From: Phylloscopus collybita
Taxonomy: Eukaryota; Chordata; Aves; Passeriformes; Phylloscopidae
Assembly (NCBI GenBank): GCA_027886175.1
Contig: JAJNNQ010000031.1
Location: 1,278,501 to 1,342,500, forward strand
Length of the DNA stretch: 64,000 nt
Reading direction: 5' to 3'
Shown: in pieces, positions 59,875 to 64,000 of the stretch
How positions within the stretch are numbered: the first letter of the stretch is position 1
Layout: every line of letters starts with the position of its first letter
The notes under the pieces: generated by a model
The model's input: only the letters and a program-made list of their open reading frames with translations
The model's database searches: none
What the model was told of the DNA's origin: nothing
Position numbers and translations under genes: made by a program

Positions 59875-60010
59875 GATTTCATATCCATGTGGACATGGCA
59901 CCTGGGGACACAGATTGGACTGTGGCCCTGGAAGTGCTGGGAATTTTCAGATCCAGTGACCTCAGAGGGTTTTCCCAACCCAAACCGTTCCATGATTCTC
60001 CAATTCTCCA
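59875..60010 (+). mobile_element. CR1 3' end, older copy
   Basis: It ends with gggttttcccaacccaaacc and gttccatgattctcc, the CR1 terminus, followed by a short repeat of ccaattctcc. Confidence 0.65.
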
Positions 60011-60011
60011 A

Positions 60012-60810
60012 TCCTCCTCCTCGTTTCCTGGCTCTAAAAAGTGCTTGTATCAATATTCCCTCCGTTTCCCTAAGATTTTGGGTCTGAAAGATTTCCTCAA
60101 GAAATACATTTGGGAAAATAAAGGATTGTCAAAAACGACGGGGATCCAGTCAAAGTCAGGCATCCCAAAGTTCCCTGGGACAACTGGAAAGCTGCTGCTT
60201 GTAGTTTTGCACCACCATCCCAACATTTTCCCTGGCTCAGAAATCTGCTTTTCCACAAAAAACCCACTGATTTTCCCATCGATTCCAGTTACTGTCCAGA
60301 GCCTGCTTGGTTTGGGAAAACCTTTCAAGCTCTGGAAATTCTTTGGAACCACCGACTCTGAAATAAAGATTCCAAGAAAACCTTTAAATAAAGGACTCTT
60401 TTAGGAAGGATCTGGGATGGCTGGAAAGCTTTTGGGAGAGTGAGAATTCCTTAATTCCCGCTTTTTTTCCATCGTGTCCATCCCATATTTTTAAATTTGG
60501 CTGCGTTTTGAGAGAGGAGAAGCTCCAAGGAGGGATGGGAGAAACTCTGGGGTAAAAGAATCTAAAATTAGGGTGGGAGAAACATTTGGATTAAGGAATC
60601 TAAAATGATGAGGGGTTTGAGCAATGCGTGAAGCCTGGAGGAGTTTTCCTTCTCCAATCAGTTCTCCAAGAACCACACAACTGGAAAACTGAAATTCCAG
60701 CCCTGGATACCACCGGAGTGGTTTCCTTGGCGATTGTAACCATGGGAAGGGTTTGGATTCCCTTCCCTCTGCCTGAGTGAGCTGCTTCTGAGAGAGCCAA
60801 ACAGATAAAA
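60012..60810. other. Unique sequence
   Basis: Nothing recognised. Confidence 0.5.
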
Positions 60811-60814
60811 CCGC

Positions 60815-60865
60815 AGGAAAAATAAAAATAAAAATAAAAATAAAAATAAAAATAAAAATAAAAAT

Positions 60866-60901
<36 letters not shown>

Positions 60902-61122
60902 AATAAAAATAAAAATAAAAATAAAAATAAAAATAAAAATAAAAATAAAAAATAAAATAAAAATAAAATAAAAATAAAAATAAAAATTAAGAAGAAAAAA
61001 AGAAGAAGACGAAGACGAAGAAGAAGAAAAAGAAGAAGAAGAAGAAAAAGAAAAAGAAAAAGAAAAAGAAAAAGAAAAAGAAAAAGAAAAAGAAAAAGAA
61101 AAAGAGAAAAAAAAGAAAAAGA
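60815..61122. repeat. Compound microsatellite: (aaaaat)n, (aag)n, (aaaaag)n
   Basis: Pure hexamer runs with a short aagaagacgaagacgaag bridge in the middle. The three motifs follow one another without other sequence. Confidence 0.97.
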
Positions 61123-61885
61123 AACACCCCATAGAAAATGAAAAAAATCCAAATGTTTTTTCCCCTCTGGTGCCATTCTCATATTTGGGGATTCAGCTCC
61201 TGCTGGAATTTGAACGCAGTGGGAAGCAGCAGTTCCTGACCTCCCTGCTGCCCTTGTTCCCTCTTTTTCCTGAGTTTTAAAGCTTGGGAAAGGTTTCTAA
61301 TGTTGTCAGAGCCAATCCTTGATCTGCCAAGGCCAGCACTGCCCCACGTCCCCAAGTGTCACATCCACAGGGCTTTAAATCCCTGCAGGAATGGGAACCC
61401 AACTCACCACCTTTGCCATGCAAGAATTTCCCCAGAATTTTCCCAAACTGCCCCTTGGGAACACAGGGATGGCACAGGGAGGCCCAGGGCTGTGTCACAC
61501 CAGGGCTGGAATATCCCAGGCATCCTTGGCCTCTTTACCACCAAAAAGGCGTTTCCAGAAACATCCCTGGTACCTGCAGCACAATACCAGCATGGGAATA
61601 CCTGAGATCCCTCCTGCTGCAATTCCCAGGAGCTAAAACCACATCCCAAGCCTGAGGCGATTTGGGATCGGCTCTGCAAAAGCCCTTCATCCCTAAATCC
61701 CTCAGATCAGCTTTTCCCAGGCTCCTGGAGCCACCTCTGGTGCCAGCCCCAGCCCCTCCCAAACGCTGCTCCTTCCCCTCCTCGGGAGCTGCCCCTTCCT
61801 CATTCCTCCCGGGAATTTCACCTCATGGAACTCTGGGATCCGGCCAAGCTCTGCTTTCCCTGCAAAAAACAGGAATGCAAGGGGA
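61123..61885. other. Unique sequence
   Basis: Possible CR1-like piece at 61330-61400; otherwise nothing recognised. Confidence 0.4.
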
Positions 61886-61888
61886 TGG

Positions 61889-62540
61889 TGATGCCTTGGG
61901 AAGGCTGAGCTGGAGCAGAGACTGGGCAGAGCCAGAGAATAAAGCAGAGATTTATTGAAAGGCCTTTGGGGTACAGCTTGGGCAGGACAGGGCCTGGTCA
62001 GGCCTGCACCCAAGGTGGAACCAAAATGGTCACAGAATGGACACAAAATGGGCACAAGATGGACACAAAATGGGCACAAAATGGATCCAAAATGGGCACA
62101 AAATGGATCCAAAATGGGCACAAAATGGACACAAAATGGTCACAGAATGGTCACAAAATGGTCACAAAATGGTCACAAGATGGACACAAAATGGTCACAA
62201 AATGGTCACAAATGGACACAAAATGGACCCAGAATGGTCGCAAAATGTCTGCCTGCTCACCAGATTTTTCCAAAGGAGGTGAATCCCTCCTGGTGGGATA
62301 TGGATCCAGGTCTTGATGCCTTGGGAAGGCTGAGCTGGAGCAGAGACTGGGCAGAGCCAGAGAATAAAGCAGAGATTTATTGAAAGGCCTTTGGGGTACA
62401 GCTTGGGCAGGGCAGGGCCTGGCCAGGGCTGCACCCAAGGTGGAACCAAAATGATCAAAAAAATGGACCCAAAATGGACCCAAAATGGTCACACAATGAT
62501 CACAAAATGGACACAAAATGGTCACAAAATGGACAAACAG
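61889..62540. mobile_element. Directly repeated retroelement end with 11-bp minisatellite
   Basis: A block of about 140 bp (gatgccttgggaaggctgag, then gagaataaagcagagattta and tgcacccaaggtggaaccaa) occurs at 61889-62032 and again at 62317-62453. It looks like an LTR end, with aataaa, but the family is not recognised. Each copy runs into the aaaatggtcac repeat. Confidence 0.5.
62025..62270. repeat. 11-bp minisatellite (aaaatggtcac)
   Basis: About 20 units, alternating ggtcac, ggacac, gggcac and ggatcc versions. A shorter array of the same unit follows the second block (62450-62540). Confidence 0.95.
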
Positions 62541-63960
62541 TCAGGAGGTCTGACCCTTTGCTCAGTTGTGGCCCATTTGCACATTGGGGTTGAATTGCCC
62601 AGTCCCAGCCCCAGCTGATGCAGTCCCACCCTTCTTGTTTTCTCCCTCCAGCCCCCGCTGTTTGTGCTCTGGGGCTGAACACTTGTCCCAGCTGTGCTTG
62701 GGGTGCAGCAGGAACAGGATTTGTTTTGTGTCCCTGCTCTGTGCAGAGCTGAGTGCCCCTGAGTGTGAGGCTGAGAGCTGCACCCTGGACAGCACAGAAC
62801 CTGAAACACGTGGCAGAGAAAGCTGAAGGCATCAATGGAAGCAGGGCAGCCCTGGATGGAGCAGAGTGAGCAGCTCCTCCCCACTTCCAACCAACATTCC
62901 ATGGATTCCCCATCCCCAACCAGCTATTCCAATGAAAATGACATCCCAAATGTCACCATGCTGGGAGCTGAGCCTCTGGACAGAAATCATTCACAAAAAA
63001 ACCCCCATTCCATGGTGTGGGATTAACACAGAGATCCCCGCCCTGCCAATTCTGGGTTTGGTGATATCCAGGGAATCTTGGACACCAAAAAATGGGAGGA
63101 AAAGTCCCAAAAGGGAAGGAAAACTCCAAAAAAGAGGAGGAAAACTCCCAAAACTTAACGCTAGATCTGAAATCCTGGAGTAAAAGAAGTTTTTACCCCA
63201 AATGCACATCCCACTGGATAGGGGGAGGTTGACTTGAACCACGGAGCTCCTCTTGCCCTAAAAATTAACCAGCAAAAAATTCCCTGCAAATTAGGGAATT
63301 CCAAAAAGATGGTTTAGTGAAAACCAAGGATTTCTCTTCAACTTAAAAAGATTTTTCTCCAGCACCAAAATTTCTCTTCCAAACAAAGATTTCTCTTCCC
63401 AGCTGAGGGAGGTTGAGCTCTGCCGAAAATTCCTGGAAGAAAACCGGGTTTTGGGGAACCCTGGAATCCTTGTAGAGCAGATTCCCAGCTCTGCACACCT
63501 ATAAATCCCCCTTTTTTTTTTCCCCACTGGAAGTATTTTGTCAGATCAGGAAGGCTCAGCTAGGAAAGGGATGTTCGGTCTGCACGGAGTTGTAAACACG
63601 GAGTTGTAAATATTCCATGGAAACAACCCAGCTACTCTTGGATTTTATGTATGCAGACAAAATGAGACAAGTTGTCCTTCCAGTGCCAAATTTTCCAGCT
63701 GGGATCTCATTTGAGCAGCTCCACTCTGGGTTTTTATTGAGCCATCCCTTTGTATCCCGATGGAAAGGAACAGGAGAGAGGGAAAAATGGTGTTTCATTG
63801 GTCTCCAAGTGCTTCCAGCTGCTCTCTCCAATTTTAGGGAATTCCAGCCCCACTGGGAGCCCAGGGGTTTCATCCCTCCAAACCCAGCTCCCCTCAGCAA
63901 GGATTTGGTGTTGTTTCATGGAATGGTGGAATGGTTTAGGCTGGAAAAGTCCTTCAGGAT
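62541..63960. other. Unassigned sequence
   Basis: The stretch 62700-62880 may continue the retroelement above. No gene or array recognised. Confidence 0.4.
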
Positions 63961-63962
63961 AC

Positions 63963-64000
63963 CGGACAGGACACAGGGAATGGCTCTCACTGCCAGAGGA
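63963..64000 (+). mobile_element. Edge of another CR1 3' copy
   Basis: The last bases, ggacaggacacagggaatgg then ctctcactgccagagg, match the block that follows the 41-bp VNTR in the sense CR1 copies. The sequence just left of it (aatggtttaggctgg) is antisense-type, so the copy seems to be rearranged or a composite. It continues beyond the window. Confidence 0.7.

Overview
The window looks like bird nuclear DNA, most likely from a songbird. It has vertebrate split-gene structure with GT-AG introns, many CR1 LINE 3' ends of the avian type, short avian-type endogenous-retrovirus LTRs, CpG islands and very many minisatellites. There is no bacterial or viral gene layout. All family names come from reading the sequence and from memory, not from a search.

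Two protein genes can be supported. The left part (1 to about 40 kb) is the minus-strand gene for a polypeptide N-acetylgalactosaminyltransferase that best matches GALNT13. Eight coding exons (29873 down to 3835) join in frame, with correct donor and acceptor sites and phases, to give residues 1-432: the membrane anchor, stem and whole catalytic domain. The C-terminal ricin-type lectin domain must lie beyond the left edge. A splice acceptor just upstream of the ATG, and a consensus donor inside a CpG island at about 39.8 kb, suggest a non-coding first exon and a promoter near 39.8-40.5 kb. The right gene (50731-51198, plus strand) is intronless RPRM (Reprimo). Its C-terminal two thirds match the family very closely, but its N-terminus is longer, repetitive and rich in Ala and Gly. 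The two genes are divergent, the same arrangement as human GALNT13 and RPRM on 2q24, but everything is compressed: introns are 1.4-6 kb and the RPRM-GALNT13 spacing is about 20 kb.

A large share of the window is tandem repeat: more than 25 different arrays with units from 5 to about 220 bp, nearly every one with its own unit. Several interact with the gene. The 5' end of GALNT13 exon 7, with its splice acceptor, has been copied six extra times in a roughly 184-bp tandem array just upstream of the real exon. The 5' part of exon 4 is duplicated once upstream, next to an LTR. Exon 5 sits between two long polypurine tracts. The same 27-30-bp minisatellite lies just downstream of the donors of exons 1 and 2.

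Interspersed elements include seven CR1 3' ends that all carry an internal 41-bp VNTR (3 to 7 units) plus partial and older CR1 ends, one LTR family with an internal VNTR of about 20 bp (four copies, two with perfect 5-bp target-site duplications), and other LTR remains. The stretches 30.98-39.4 kb, 41.6-49.6 kb and 51.2-64 kb contain repeats and unassigned sequence; I found no further gene there.
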